Shown piece after piece: positions 26,267 to 35,815 of a stretch of DNA of 54,165 bases (within the stretch, counting starts at the first letter, position 1; each line of letters begins with the position of its first letter). The DNA lies in assembly GCA_031271045.1 (NCBI GenBank), contig JAISWO010000010.1, positions 1 through 54,165 of the forward strand, read 5' to 3'. The DNA is from Tannerellaceae bacterium. GTDB taxonomy: Bacteria > Bacteroidota > Bacteroidia > Bacteroidales > Tannerellaceae. The translations under genes were made by a program, and so were the position numbers. The notes below the pieces were generated by a model, which worked only from the letters and a program-made list of their open reading frames with translations, was not told the origin of the DNA and did no database searches.

Positions 26267-27814
26267 TTAAAATGGTGGGAGGCCGTGTTTCTTTGCCGGC
26301 CGGAATTCTTCTTTCAGGGCGGACAGTTCGAGGGCGTGCAGTAGTAAGGCACGCGTCTCTTTGGGTTCGATCACCGAATCGATGAACCCTTTGGAGGCGG
26401 CGACGAAGGGGTTGGCAAACGTTTCGATGTATTCTTTTACTTTTTCCTGTCGCATGGCGTCTTCGTCTTCGGCTTCCATGATTTCTTTGCGGAAGATGAT
26501 GTTGGCGGCGCCTTCGGGTCCCATGACGGCGATTTCGGCGCTGGGCCAGGCGAACATGAAGTCGGCGCCCAGGTGACGCGAGTTCATGGCGATGTAGCCG
26601 CCGCCGTATGCCTTACGGAGGATAACGGTTATCTTGGGTACGGTTGCTTCGGAGTAGGCATAGAGCACTTTGGCTCCGTGACGGATGACGCCGGCATGTT
26701 CCTGGTCGACGCCCGGCAGGTAGCCCGGCATGTCTTCGAGTGTGATGATGGGGATGTTGAACGAGTCGCAGAAGCGGATGAAGCGGGCGGCTTTGTCGGA
26801 ACTGTCGCAATCGAGCACACCGGCCAGTACCATTGGCTGGTTGGCGACGAAGCCGGTTGTCTGGCCGTTCATGCGGCCGAATCCGACGACGATATTGGCG
26901 GCCCAGAGTTCCTGCACTTCGAGGAAGTCGGATGCGTCGACGATGCAGCGGATCACGTCGCGGACGTCGTAAGGCTGCCGGGGATCCTGCGGGACGACGT
27001 TTTCGATGTTCAGGGAGGTGGAGGGTTCCTGGGGTTGGAGGGATTTGCGGCGTTCGGTATTGTTCCAGGGGATGAAGCTGACCAATCGTTTGATCTGGTC
27101 GAAACATTCCTGTTCGCTCCGGGCGTAGAAGTGGGCGTTGCCTGTTACTTCGGCGTGTATGCGTGCGCCTCCGAGGTCTTCCATCGAGATGTCTTCGCCG
27201 AGTACGGTTTTGATTACGTTGGGGCCTGTGATGAACATCTTCGAGATGTTTTCTACCACGAAGACGAAGTCGGTCAGCGCCGGCGAATAGACGGCTCCGC
27301 CTGCGCAGGGGCCGAGGATGAGTGATATTTGCGGGATGACGCCCGAGGCGATGGTGTTGCGATAGAATATTTCTCCGTATCCGGCCAGGGCTTGGACGCC
27401 TTCCTGTATGCGTGCGCCTCCGGAGTCGTTGATGCCGATGATGGGGCATTTCATTTTGAGGGCATGGTCCATGATTTTCGTAATCTTGCGGGCGTGTTGC
27501 AGTCCTAAGGATCCTCCGGCTACGGTGAAGTCTTGTGCGTAGATACAGATTGGGGCTCCGAAGATGGCGCCTGTGCCTGTTACGACTCCGTCGCCGGGGA
27601 AGTCTTTCTTGTCCATGCCGAAGTCGCGGCCGTCGTGTTTGACAAACATATCATATTCGTGAAAGGAGTTGGCGTCTAAGAGCGCGAGGATGCGTTCGCG
27701 GGCGGTGAGTTTGCCCATGGCTACTTGTTTTTCTATTGCGGCTTCACCGCCTCCTTTTTCGACGACGGCTTTTTTTTCCCGGAGTGTTTGGATGTTTTTG
27801 TTTAATTCTGTCAT
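26267..27814 (-). CDS. Acyl-CoA carboxyltransferase (PccB/MmdA family)
   Basis: This 515-aa crotonase-fold carboxyltransferase transfers a carboxyl group between biotin and an acyl-CoA. Signatures are INDSGGARIQEGV and GPCAGGAVYSPALTDF (acyl-CoA oxyanion holes), then DMPGYLPGVDQEH and LRKAYGGGYIAMNSRHL (carboxybiotin side). It is either the alpha subunit of methylmalonyl-CoA decarboxylase (succinate to propionate) or the beta subunit of propionyl-CoA carboxylase; the window alone cannot decide. It lies between def and the biotin carrier. Confidence 0.93.
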   Translation of the reverse strand: MTELNKNIQTLREKKAVVEKGGGEAAIEKQVAMGKLTARERILALLDANSFHEYDMFVKHDGRDFGMDKKDFPGDGVVTGTGAIFGAPICIYAQDFTVAGGSLGLQHARKITKIMDHALKMKCPIIGINDSGGARIQEGVQALAGYGEIFYRNTIASGVIPQISLILGPCAGGAVYSPALTDFVFVVENISKMFITGPNVIKTVLGEDISMEDLGGARIHAEVTGNAHFYARSEQECFDQIKRLVSFIPWNNTERRKSLQPQEPSTSLNIENVVPQDPRQPYDVRDVIRCIVDASDFLEVQELWAANIVVGFGRMNGQTTGFVANQPMVLAGVLDCDSSDKAARFIRFCDSFNIPIITLEDMPGYLPGVDQEHAGVIRHGAKVLYAYSEATVPKITVILRKAYGGGYIAMNSRHLGADFMFAWPSAEIAVMGPEGAANIIFRKEIMEAEDEDAMRQEKVKEYIETFANPFVAASKGFIDSVIEPKETRALLLHALELSALKEEFRPAKKHGLPPF

Positions 27815-27844
27815 AGTGTGGAGATATAGATTAAATGATTGATG

Positions 27845-28405
27845 TTATTTTTTCCCTGCGGCTTTGGTTTTGTAGTCGCAAAGAATGGTTCCTTTGATGA
27901 TATTGTTCAGTTTTCCTTTGTTCAACTGGCGGCGTATGGGGGAGATGTTGTCGATGAAGACGCCGCCATTGAGGTGTTCACATTCGTGTTGTACGATGCG
28001 GGCGGCGAAGCCTTGGATGCGTTCGTCGTGCCGGAGTCCGTTTTCGTCGGCGTATGTAATGCGTATCCAGGCGGCGCGGGGGACTTTCTCGTGGATGCCG
28101 GGGAGGCTGAGGCAGCCTTCTTCGAGCCATATTTCTTCGTCGCTGTATTCTTCTATCACGGGGTTGACCAGGACGCGTTTGAAGTTTTTACATTCTTTGA
28201 AGTCGCCGGACAGGGTTTCGCCGTCGAGTACGATCAGCCGGAGGGAGAGGCCTATCTGTGGGGCGGCCAGTCCGACGCCTTCGGCGTGGTACATGGTGTC
28301 GAACATATTGGCGACTAATTCTTTCAGGGCGGGGTAGTCGGCTGAGATTTCCTTGGCTTCTTCCCTCAATACCGGATGGCCGTATAGATAGACGGGTAAT
28401 ATCAT
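27845..28405 (-). CDS. def: Peptide deformylase
   Basis: The metalloenzyme removes the N-formyl group from nascent proteins. All three motifs are present: GVGLAAPQIG (about 40-50), EEGCLSLPG with the metal-binding Cys, and QHECEHLNG with the two His ligands and catalytic Glu. The 186-aa length is usual. It starts 4 bp after the ruvX stop and is followed 30 bp later by the carboxyltransferase gene. Confidence 0.97.
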   Translation of the reverse strand: MILPVYLYGHPVLREEAKEISADYPALKELVANMFDTMYHAEGVGLAAPQIGLSLRLIVLDGETLSGDFKECKNFKRVLVNPVIEEYSDEEIWLEEGCLSLPGIHEKVPRAAWIRITYADENGLRHDERIQGFAARIVQHECEHLNGGVFIDNISPIRRQLNKGKLNNIIKGTILCDYKTKAAGKK

Positions 28406-28409
28406 GGTG

Positions 28410-28838
28410 TTATGTTTGTGTTGTTCTTGTTTTGCTTTCCATATATGATTGCAGGATAATGACTGCGCTGATTTCGTCTACCAGGGCTTTGTCCTGCCGT
28501 TTCTTTTTCTTCAGTCCTCCTTCTATCATGGTTCTTTGGGCCAGGAGGGAGGTGAAGCGTTCGTCGTAGTATTGGACGGGGAGGCTGGGGAGGGCCCGTT
28601 TCAGATGTGTTACAAAAGCTTCTACGTATTTCATATTTTCGGATGCTTCGTTATTCATTTGCCGGGGAAGTCCGACGATCAGCCTGTCGACCGGTTCGCG
28701 TTGGATGTAATCGGATATGTATCTGACTAAGTTGCTGCTTGGGATTGTTGCCAGTCCGCCGGCGATGAGTTGCAGTATGTCTGTCACTGCTATTCCGGAT
28801 CGTTTGCGTCCATAATCTATTGCCATTATTCTTCCCAT
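28410..28838 (-). CDS. ruvX: Holliday junction resolvase-like RuvX (YqgF)
   Basis: This 142-aa RNase-H-fold nuclease is implicated in 16S rRNA 5'-end maturation and in junction resolution. MGRIMAIDYGRKRSGIAVTD carries the first catalytic Asp, GLPRQMNNE the central motif and YDERFTSL the second; DEISAVIILQSYM closes the fold. An open frame runs 13 codons further upstream, but a -7 box lies there, ending 5 nt before the chosen ATG, so this start is favoured and the mRNA would be leaderless. Confidence 0.9.
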   Translation of the reverse strand: MGRIMAIDYGRKRSGIAVTDILQLIAGGLATIPSSNLVRYISDYIQREPVDRLIVGLPRQMNNEASENMKYVEAFVTHLKRALPSLPVQYYDERFTSLLAQRTMIEGGLKKKKRQDKALVDEISAVIILQSYMESKTRTTQT

Positions 28839-28843
28839 CGGCT

Positions 28844-28852
28844 GCAAAGATA
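28844..28852 (-). promoter_or_regulatory. -7 box directly before the ruvX ATG
   Basis: TATCTTTGC is followed by AGCCG and ATG on the minus strand, nearly identical to the DUF4924 arrangement at 14718. Confidence 0.6.
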
Positions 28853-28925
28853 GCATAAAAAGTGATAGACGCTTCATCCTGCTTCAAGGCGTCACTTTGC
28901 AATGAGGTGGGTGGGGTGGGCTCCT

Positions 28926-30293
28926 TTAATACGCATTCCTTTCTCCTTTGAACATATTGAACAGGGTGACGACGACGATCTTCAGGTCGAGGAAAAAGGA
29001 CCAGTTTTCAATGTACCATACGTCTCTTTTGACTCGTCCTTCCATTTGTTCCAGGGTTTTGGTTTCTCCTCTGTAACCGGTCACTTGGGCCCATCCTGTG
29101 ACTCCGGGTTTCACCAGATGTCTTACCATATATTTATCGATAAGGGCTGAGTACTCTTCGGTATGTTTCAGCATGTGGGGGCGTGGTCCTACGACCGACA
29201 TATCGCCGGTCAGGACGTTGAGGAACTGGGGAAATTCGTCCAGGTTTGTTTTCCGCAGGTATTCGCCCAGAGGGGTTTTGCGCGGGTCGTCTTTGACGGC
29301 TTGCGTGGTGTCGGCTTCCGGGTTTACTTTCATGGTGCGAAATTTATAACATTCAAATTCGTGTCCGTACAGTCCGGTTCGCTTTTGTTTGAAGAGTACC
29401 GGGCCGGGCGAGGTTATTTTGATAAGGATCCCCAGGATAAGGAATAAGAAAGGGTAGATGGCTATCAGGACGAAGAGGGAAAAGAGGATGTCAAACGCAC
29501 GTTTGAGCGCCCGGTTGTAGCTTGCCTGGAGTGGTTCGCGGCGAACGGAGAGCAACGGTACGGATTCGATCATTTCCATGATCAGGCTTTTCTTTACGTT
29601 GCGGTAAAATTCGGGCACGATGTAGAAGCGTACCATGTTTTTCTCTGCGAAATTCAGCAGCTTCAGTATCTTTTCATCCTGCGTTCCGGGGAGTGTGCAG
29701 TAGATTTCGTCGATGGCGTGCCGGGAGACGTAGTCGTTTACTTCGTCTGTATTGCCCAGGTAGTCGGGGAGGACGTCTTTGAGCGCCACGTTGTCGTCGA
29801 AGAATCCCATGACGGTGAATCCATAGGCCAGTTCGTGTTTCATCACCCGGTAGAGTTCCATTCCGTTTTTACCGGCGCCGACGATGATGACCTGCTTGAG
29901 GTCGTGTCCTTTCTTGCGATATATCTTCAGCAGGATACGCACCAGTACTCGCCACAGGGGGAAGGCAAAGAGGTTCGTTATATAGTAAAAGACAAGGGAC
30001 CGGGTCAATATTTCCTCTATATGGAGAAAGACAAGGCAGGAGGAGAACAGTATGATATGAAACGTGGCCAGTAGAATAGCCCGCTGTACGATCTTGTCGA
30101 TAAAGACCACCGACATGTGCAGCTTGACAGGAACAAAATAGAGTGCAAAGAAATAGCAGAAATTCAATAAAAGCAGGATCTCTTTTTTTGATTCGCCGGC
30201 TACAACAAAGAAAAGGAGATTCAGTATGATTAAATCTCCGGCTCCTATCAGCCATTGCAGGAGTAAATTGCCGCGTTTATGATTAAACTCCAT
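28926..30293 (-). CDS. Polyprenyl glycosylphosphotransferase (WcaJ-like)
   Basis: The 455-aa membrane enzyme starts lipid-linked glycan synthesis by moving a sugar-1-phosphate onto undecaprenyl phosphate. It has about four N-terminal membrane segments, a Rossmann-like CoA-binding middle domain (QVIIVGAGKNGMELYRV, about 135-150), and a C-terminal bacterial sugar transferase domain (about 265-455) with KRAFDILFSL, FKQKRTGLYG, YKFRTM, DEFPQFLNVLTGDMSVVGPRP and KPGVTGWAQV. The sugar is probably glucose or galactose, not shown by sequence. It has its own promoter (30323-30315). Confidence 0.94.
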   Translation of the reverse strand: MEFNHKRGNLLLQWLIGAGDLIILNLLFFVVAGESKKEILLLLNFCYFFALYFVPVKLHMSVVFIDKIVQRAILLATFHIILFSSCLVFLHIEEILTRSLVFYYITNLFAFPLWRVLVRILLKIYRKKGHDLKQVIIVGAGKNGMELYRVMKHELAYGFTVMGFFDDNVALKDVLPDYLGNTDEVNDYVSRHAIDEIYCTLPGTQDEKILKLLNFAEKNMVRFYIVPEFYRNVKKSLIMEMIESVPLLSVRREPLQASYNRALKRAFDILFSLFVLIAIYPFLFLILGILIKITSPGPVLFKQKRTGLYGHEFECYKFRTMKVNPEADTTQAVKDDPRKTPLGEYLRKTNLDEFPQFLNVLTGDMSVVGPRPHMLKHTEEYSALIDKYMVRHLVKPGVTGWAQVTGYRGETKTLEQMEGRVKRDVWYIENWSFFLDLKIVVVTLFNMFKGERNAY

Positions 30294-30314
30294 ATCTTCT
30301 GTTGCAAAAATCCT

Positions 30315-30323
30315 ACAAAAGTA
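30315..30323 (-). promoter_or_regulatory. -7 box of the sugar transferase gene
   Basis: The minus strand reads TACTTTTGT, a TAnnTTTG match 21 bp before the ATG. Confidence 0.6.
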
Positions 30324-30350
30324 GCAATAATTCCGGGTTGTAAAACTTCT

Positions 30351-30398
30351 TTAAAAAGAAAGAACTGCCTCCAGGTCGGTACGACTCGGAGGCAGTTC
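30351..30398 (-). terminator. Terminator after the OmpA gene
   Basis: GAACTGCCTCC (30362-30372) pairs perfectly with GGAGGCAGTTC (30388-30398); the minus strand continues into TTTCTTTTTAAAG. It lies 22 bp after the stop of the OmpA gene. Confidence 0.85.
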
Positions 30399-30420
30399 CT
30401 CGATTGTTCTGTTTGTGATG

Positions 30421-31581
30421 TTATTTGCTTTCGGCTGTCATGATGACGACGCGATTCCAGTTGTTTTCGCTGAATGGCTGAACATCCGAGCCTTTCCATT
30501 CGATGGTTATCTGCTCGGAGGCGATGCCGTATTTTTCAATCAGTTCCTTGGCGACGGCTTTCGCGCGTTTTTCCGAGAGGGCCTGGTTGTAGGTTGAGGT
30601 ACCGGTTTTCTTGTCGGCATAGCCTATGACTTTGATCGGTGTTTTGTTGTCCTTCATAAACTCGGCGGTGTTGTAGATGTTGATCTGCTGATTGGCATCT
30701 ACTTTAGCGCTATTGATACGGAAGTAAACGACGTTTTCGGCATAGTTGTTCACGATCGTTGTAGCGGGAACTACCTGCGGACATTCCGGACATGTTGCCG
30801 GACGTTTGTTCAACGTTTCGTTTTCGGCCCGCAGTGCATTGATCTGGTCGTTCAGGCTGTTCAGCAATCCGAAGTTTGTCGGTTCAAGCACTTCAAAGTC
30901 TGTTTTTCCTAATTTGAAGGTCAAGCCTACGCTACCTTGGGCAATGAAGTCCGTCAGGTGGTATTTGTAGATACGGTTGAAGTCTTCGTTCAGTAAAGAG
31001 CCCTGTATTTCCAGATTCAGGTCCATCCGCTTGCTTAACCGGAAGGCGGTCAGGAGGCCGCCGTTCAAGCTTGGCGATTCTGTTCTTGAATAATCCTGAT
31101 TCTTGAAGCGTTGGGCATAACCCATACCAATCCATGGAATCAGGCGGAATACTTTTGTTTCGCGATAGGGAGCCCACAGGTTAGTTACGTCAAGCAGCAG
31201 GTCGGCATGGGTAGCGACGAATGTGTTTTTTTGCTTGAATAAATCCGGAGCGGTCCGGTCTGCATCGTAACCTACCAGCGGACCGCCGGTTAATTGGATA
31301 CGAAACGCGACATAAGGGTTGAACCATTTACCGAGTGATAGTTGAGGATTAATGTTCAGACGATCCGAAAAAGAAGCATTTTCGTTATCGTCTCCGATTA
31401 GTATAGATCCCGCGCCGGCGATAGAGATAAACCAGTTATCGCCTGCTTTGTTTTTCTTGAAATTGGTTTTAGCGCCCGTTTCTGTGCTAAAACCGACTTG
31501 CGGTTGATATTCCTGAGCGAATATTCCTGAGACAAAGCAAAGGGACAAGGCAAGAGAGAAAATTTTTTTCGTCATATTCAT
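30421..31581 (-). CDS. OmpA-family outer-membrane porin
   Basis: This 386-aa protein has a signal peptide (TKKIFSLALSLCFVSGIFAQ), an N-terminal beta-barrel (about 25-235), a coiled-coil linker (LNSLNDQINALRAENETLN) with CPECP cysteines, then a C-terminal OmpA peptidoglycan-binding domain (about 280-386, NVVYFRINSAKVD and NQALSEKRAKAVAKELI). It resembles the abundant OmpA-like proteins of Porphyromonas (Pgm6/7). Start is the first of two ATGs two codons apart. It is monocistronic with a strong promoter and terminator, consistent with high expression. Confidence 0.93.
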   Translation of the reverse strand: MNMTKKIFSLALSLCFVSGIFAQEYQPQVGFSTETGAKTNFKKNKAGDNWFISIAGAGSILIGDDNENASFSDRLNINPQLSLGKWFNPYVAFRIQLTGGPLVGYDADRTAPDLFKQKNTFVATHADLLLDVTNLWAPYRETKVFRLIPWIGMGYAQRFKNQDYSRTESPSLNGGLLTAFRLSKRMDLNLEIQGSLLNEDFNRIYKYHLTDFIAQGSVGLTFKLGKTDFEVLEPTNFGLLNSLNDQINALRAENETLNKRPATCPECPQVVPATTIVNNYAENVVYFRINSAKVDANQQINIYNTAEFMKDNKTPIKVIGYADKKTGTSTYNQALSEKRAKAVAKELIEKYGIASEQITIEWKGSDVQPFSENNWNRVVIMTAESK

Positions 31582-31648
31582 AAGATTTTAAAATTAGATA
31601 TATACATTTTTTCATTATATATTGTTGCAATCAACGGTCAAACGTTGG

Positions 31649-31657
31649 GCAAAAGTA
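31649..31657 (-). promoter_or_regulatory. -7 box of the OmpA gene
   Basis: The minus strand reads TACTTTTGC, with a TTG about 20 bp further upstream; the untranslated leader is about 60 nt and AT-rich. Confidence 0.7.
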
Positions 31658-31702
31658 TATATTTTTTTTGTTTGTGCAATAGCTTTTTTAATTTGTTTTT
31701 TG

Positions 31703-32857
31703 TCATTCGAAGTAATTTAGAATTTCGTATCCTCCTTTTTTCAGGTAGGAATCTTTTTTCATCAACTTCAAATCGTTCTGCAGCATGTCTTTTATCAGGG
31801 CATTCAGCGAGTATTTGGGTTCCCAGCCTAAGCGGGTGCGCGCTTTGGTAGCGTCGCCGATCAGCAGGTCTACTTCCGTGGGGCGGAAATAGTTTGGGTC
31901 GACTCCAACGACTTCTTCGCCGATGCGCGTGCGTAAGGGTTCCAGATAGGCTTCTCCTGCTTTCTCTGCAAATAGCTTTTCGTCGATGGCGCTCAGCAGG
32001 GCGGTTTCCTTCACGCCTTCTCCCCGGAAATCCACTTCGATGCCTATTTCCTGGAACGACATGCGGATAAAGTCGCGTATCGTGGTGGTGATGCCGGTCG
32101 CTATGACATAATCGGAGGGTTCGTCCTGTTGCAGGATAGCATACATGGCGCGTATGTAGTCCTTGGCATGGCCCCAGTCTCGCTTGGCGGAGAGGTTGCC
32201 CATGTGGATCTTTTTCTGCATGCCCAGTGCGATGCGCGATATGGCGCGGGTGACTTTGCGGGTGACGAAGGTTTCGCCCCGCAGGGGGGATTCGTGGTTG
32301 AAGAGGATACCGTTGGATGCGTGCATGCCGTAGGCTTCCCGGTAGTTTACCGTAATCCAGTAGCCATACAGTTTGGCGACGGCATAGGGGCTGCGCGGAT
32401 AGAAGGGGGTTGTTTCCTTTTGCGGCACTTCCTGCACCAGGCCGTAGAGCTCGGAGGTGGAGGCCTGGTAGATGCGCGTTTTCGAGGTCAGGTTCAGCAG
32501 GCGTACGGCTTCCAGTATCCGCAGCACGCCTAAGCCGTCGGCGTTGGCGGTGTATTCGGGCGTATCGAAGCTTACTTTCACGTGGCTCATGGCGGCGAGG
32601 TTGTAGATCTCGTCGGGCTGTGTTTCGCCGATGATGCGCGTCAGGTTCAGACTGTCGGTCAGGTCGCCGTAATGAAGGATAAGGTTACGGTTTTCGATAT
32701 GCGGGTCCTGGTAGAGATGGTCGATACGTTCGGTATTGAACAGGGATGAGCGGCGTTTCAGGCCGTGCACGGTATATCCTTTTTTGATCAGGTATTCGGC
32801 CAGATAAGCTCCGTCCTGGCCGGTTATTCCTGTGATTAATGCTACTTTATTGCTCAT
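31703..32857 (-). CDS. gmd: GDP-mannose 4,6-dehydratase
   Basis: The enzyme turns GDP-mannose into GDP-4-keto-6-deoxymannose, the first step to GDP-L-fucose. [18 protein letters not shown] is the NADP-binding start, STSELYG carries the catalytic Ser/Glu, [10 protein letters not shown] the YxxxK pair, and [14 protein letters not shown] the family-specific loop. The 384 aa are full length. It is last in rfbA-fcl-gmd, overlapping fcl by 11 nt. Confidence 0.97.
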   Translation of the reverse strand: MSNKVALITGITGQDGAYLAEYLIKKGYTVHGLKRRSSLFNTERIDHLYQDPHIENRNLILHYGDLTDSLNLTRIIGETQPDEIYNLAAMSHVKVSFDTPEYTANADGLGVLRILEAVRLLNLTSKTRIYQASTSELYGLVQEVPQKETTPFYPRSPYAVAKLYGYWITVNYREAYGMHASNGILFNHESPLRGETFVTRKVTRAISRIALGMQKKIHMGNLSAKRDWGHAKDYIRAMYAILQQDEPSDYVIATGITTTIRDFIRMSFQEIGIEVDFRGEGVKETALLSAIDEKLFAEKAGEAYLEPLRTRIGEEVVGVDPNYFRPTEVDLLIGDATKARTRLGWEPKYSLNALIKDMLQNDLKLMKKDSYLKKGGYEILNYFE

Positions 32858-33947
32858 GGGCTTTATTGTTGTTATTATTGCTGTTAAGATACCATTGATA
32901 TAAACGTTCGATTCCTTCTTTTATTTCCAGGCGGTGATGCCATCCCAGGGCGTGGAGTTTGCTGACGTCGGTCAGTTTGCGCAGGGTGCCGTCGGGTTTG
33001 GAGGCGTCGAAGTTCAGGGCGCCGCCGTAGCCGATGGTTTCCTGGATGCGTCCGGCCAGTTCGCGGATGGAGATCTCCCTGCCTGTGCCTATATTAATAT
33101 GTGTATTGCGTATGTCGGCCCCTTCCGGTTTCAGGTCGGCGAAGTTTACGTTTTCCAGGATGTGGACGCAGGCGTCGGCCATGTCTTCGCTCCAGAGAAA
33201 TTCGCGCAAGGGTTTGCCTGTTCCCCACAGGCTTACTTTGTCGGCCTGTACGCCGTGCAGGGCCAGCAGGGCATTTATTTCCTTGTCGGAGGCTTGTCGG
33301 GCGAGGCCGTTGACGGGGCGGGCATCCAGGTCGCGTCGCAGCGCTTCGCGGTCTCCGAGGCGGAGGCAGTGCGCCCAATGGAGTTTGCGTATCATGGCCG
33401 GGAGCACGTGCGAGGTGTCGGGGTCGAAGTTGTCGTTCGGACCGTAAAGATTGGTCGGCATGACGGCGATATAGTTGGTTCCGTATTGCAGGTTGTAGCT
33501 TTCGCACATTTTGATGCCGGCTATTTTTGCAATGGCGTACGGTTCGTTGGTATATTCCAGGGGCGAAGTCAGCAAATAGTCTTCGCGCATGGGTTGAGGC
33601 GCCTGGCGGGGATAGATGCAGGTGCTGCCCAGGAACAGCAATTTGCGGACTTCCGAGATGCGGGAGGCTTCGATGACGTTGCTTTGTATCATCAGGTTGA
33701 GGTAGATGAAGTCGGCGCGGCGGGTATGATTGGCCCAGATGCCGCCTACGTGTGCTGCTGCCAGGAAGACGTATTCGGGTCGTTCGTCGGCGAAGAAGGC
33801 GTTGACGGCCGCCTGGTTGGTCAGATCCAGTTCGCTGTGTGTGCGGACGAGGATGTTGGTGAAGCCTTTTTTCCGGAGGTTGGCGAGGATGGCCGATCCG
33901 ACTAATCCGCGGTGTCCGGCTACGTATATCTTAGCGTTCCTGTCCAT
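32847..33947 (-). CDS. fcl: GDP-L-fucose synthase
   Basis: The epimerase/reductase makes GDP-L-fucose from the Gmd product. The NADP site is [12 protein letters not shown], the catalytic residues lie in LGSTCIYP and [15 protein letters not shown], and [11 protein letters not shown] follows. At 366 aa it is longer than the enterobacterial enzyme because of an insert around residues 195-235 seen in other Bacteroidetes copies (recollection). It overlaps rfbA by 17 nt and gmd by 11 nt, giving a tightly coupled operon. Confidence 0.96.
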   Translation of the reverse strand: MDRNAKIYVAGHRGLVGSAILANLRKKGFTNILVRTHSELDLTNQAAVNAFFADERPEYVFLAAAHVGGIWANHTRRADFIYLNLMIQSNVIEASRISEVRKLLFLGSTCIYPRQAPQPMREDYLLTSPLEYTNEPYAIAKIAGIKMCESYNLQYGTNYIAVMPTNLYGPNDNFDPDTSHVLPAMIRKLHWAHCLRLGDREALRRDLDARPVNGLARQASDKEINALLALHGVQADKVSLWGTGKPLREFLWSEDMADACVHILENVNFADLKPEGADIRNTHINIGTGREISIRELAGRIQETIGYGGALNFDASKPDGTLRKLTDVSKLHALGWHHRLEIKEGIERLYQWYLNSNNNNNKAHEQ

Positions 33948-34821
33948 CTTTTTCCAGTATTTTCTTCAGATATTGTCCGTAGGGATTTTTGCTCATAGGG
34001 GCGATGATAGCTTCCATCCGGCGGCTGTCGATCCATTGGTTGGCGTAGGCTATTTCTTCGGGGCAGGCTATTTTGAGGCCTTGTCTTTTTTCGATGACTT
34101 CGACGAAGGTGGCGGCTTCGGCCAGGGAGTCGTGCGTGCCGGTATCGAGCCAGGCGAATCCGCGTCCGAGTCGTTGGAGCTTGAGCGCCCGGGCGGCCAG
34201 GAAAGCTTGGTTGACGGTTGTTATCTCCAGTTCTCCCCGGGCCGAGGGGCGGATTTGTTGGGCTATGTCGATCACTTGGTTGGGATAGAAGTAGAGTCCG
34301 GTTACGGCGTAATTCGACTGCGGGTGAAGCGGTTTTTCTTCGATGCTCAGCACGTTTCCCTGCCGGTCGAATCCGGCCACGCCGTAGCGTTCGGGATCGT
34401 TCACGTAATAGCCGAAGACGGTGGCTTTCTGTTGTTCTTCCGCATCGTTGACGGCTTCTTTCAGCATGGCGGTGAAGTTCTGTCCGTAAAAGATATTATC
34501 GCCCAGGACCAGACAGACGGTGTCTTTTCCCACAAAGTCGGCTCCGATGATAAAGGCCTGCGCCAGTCCGTCGGGCGAGGGTTGCTCGGCGTATTCAAAC
34601 CGTACGCCCCAATCCGATCCGTCTCCCAGGAGGCGTTTGAAGGCGGGCAGATCCTGCGGCGTGGATATGATGAGTATTTCTCGTATCTCGGCCAGCATCA
34701 ATACGGAGATGGGATAATAAATCATGGGTTTGTCGTAGATGGGCAACAACTGTTTCGACACCCCTTTGGTGATTGGATACAGCCGCGTGCCTGAGCCTCC
34801 TGCCAGAACGATTCCTTTCAT
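33931..34821 (-). CDS. rfbA: Glucose-1-phosphate thymidylyltransferase
   Basis: The enzyme forms dTDP-glucose from dTTP and glucose-1-phosphate, the entry step to dTDP-rhamnose. [16 protein letters not shown] (nucleotide site), [14 protein letters not shown] and LGDNIFYG are diagnostic; 296 aa is typical. It leads the rfbA-fcl-gmd operon. rfbD is 20 kb away in another operon, so the rhamnose pathway genes are dispersed. Confidence 0.97.
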   Translation of the reverse strand: MKGIVLAGGSGTRLYPITKGVSKQLLPIYDKPMIYYPISVLMLAEIREILIISTPQDLPAFKRLLGDGSDWGVRFEYAEQPSPDGLAQAFIIGADFVGKDTVCLVLGDNIFYGQNFTAMLKEAVNDAEEQQKATVFGYYVNDPERYGVAGFDRQGNVLSIEEKPLHPQSNYAVTGLYFYPNQVIDIAQQIRPSARGELEITTVNQAFLAARALKLQRLGRGFAWLDTGTHDSLAEAATFVEVIEKRQGLKIACPEEIAYANQWIDSRRMEAIIAPMSKNPYGQYLKKILEKDGQER

Positions 34822-34855
34822 ATGTGTATAATCTTTTTTTTGTGTTCATTTGATT

Positions 34856-34864
34856 GCAAATATA
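34856..34864 (-). promoter_or_regulatory. -7 box of rfbA-fcl-gmd
   Basis: The minus strand reads TATATTTGC, a TAnnTTTG match 34 bp before the rfbA ATG. Confidence 0.65.
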
Positions 34865-34957
34865 AACAACATGTTTTGGATATCATAATGAAAGGGGATT
34901 ACAATTATTTTATTGAGAACTACATTGTCTCATATCGTTATTGAGTTTTAACTGTGT

Positions 34958-35560
34958 TTATTCAACCTTGCTGAAGATCAAGCGGGGTGTTGAGGTACGC
35001 CTGTGTCCGTTTTCGGAATTGATCTGTACAGCACATAACGACATAAAGCCGGGGTATCCCCGCAGGCAATACAGCGTCGAATCGCCCGACTGTATGTTCG
35101 GAACAAAATCGTAATCTAAAAAGAGTGTCAGTGGATCGTTATAGTTGACATAAAAGTATTCATAGGGGATGCTTTCTGCTTCCAAGTCGCCGCGGCGGAT
35201 GATCTGTTTGCCCTTCTGGCGAAGACTGTTTATCTCATAGATCACGCCGGATAAACTCCACTCGTCGACGGTGAAAGTGTAGAAGATGGCACTGTCCCGA
35301 TAGTTGATGCTATCTGTCTCAAACCCTACCTGAAACTCTTCGCGGATCAGTTGCCACGTCCCTTCAAGGCTGGCATTCCTCACGAAGGTCGCCGTATCCT
35401 CTGCGGTGGGCGGCGCGGGAAGTTCGGGTTCAGGTTCCTCCACCGGCACCGGCACAGGATAGAACGTCACACCTTTAGGTGGAATCTGATCGCCAACGCA
35501 TCCCGGCACGGTGACCGAGAGCGCCGCGAGGCAAAGAATAAAATAAAATGAATGTCTCAT
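34958..35560 (-). CDS. Hypothetical lipoprotein
   Basis: The 200-aa protein has a lipoprotein signal ending TVPGC (Cys21), a Pro/Glu-rich tether (about 30-55) and a beta-rich domain beginning LEGTWQLIREEF, a start reminiscent of lipocalin-like domains. The similarity is too weak to name a family. It is monocistronic, with a -7 box at 35639-35631, and is divergent from the DUF6261-like gene across array 4. Confidence 0.7.
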   Translation of the reverse strand: MRHSFYFILCLAALSVTVPGCVGDQIPPKGVTFYPVPVPVEEPEPELPAPPTAEDTATFVRNASLEGTWQLIREEFQVGFETDSINYRDSAIFYTFTVDEWSLSGVIYEINSLRQKGKQIIRRGDLEAESIPYEYFYVNYNDPLTLFLDYDFVPNIQSGDSTLYCLRGYPGFMSLCAVQINSENGHRRTSTPRLIFSKVE

Positions 35561-35630
35561 ATCGTTTTGTATTATACATTAAAATACTACCTGAACAGTC
35601 CTGGACACTTTCTGCATTTAAATAGCTAAC

Positions 35631-35639
35631 ACAAAATTA
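35631..35639 (-). promoter_or_regulatory. -7 box of the 34958-35560 lipoprotein gene
   Basis: The minus strand reads TAATTTTGT, matching TAnnTTTG; the leader would be about 65 nt. Confidence 0.5.
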
Positions 35640-35815
35640 GAGATAATGTTTCGGATATACAAATGATATTTCGGAATTGCTTGCCTTCGTGTTCGCAGTT
35701 GACGCTTGCAAACACAGGTATAAACACGCGGCATAAAAAGCAACTAAGTGAATCCTTGACTGCGACATGGCGGAATGATTCCGAAACAATAACACCCCTT
35801 TCTTTTACGAGTGCC

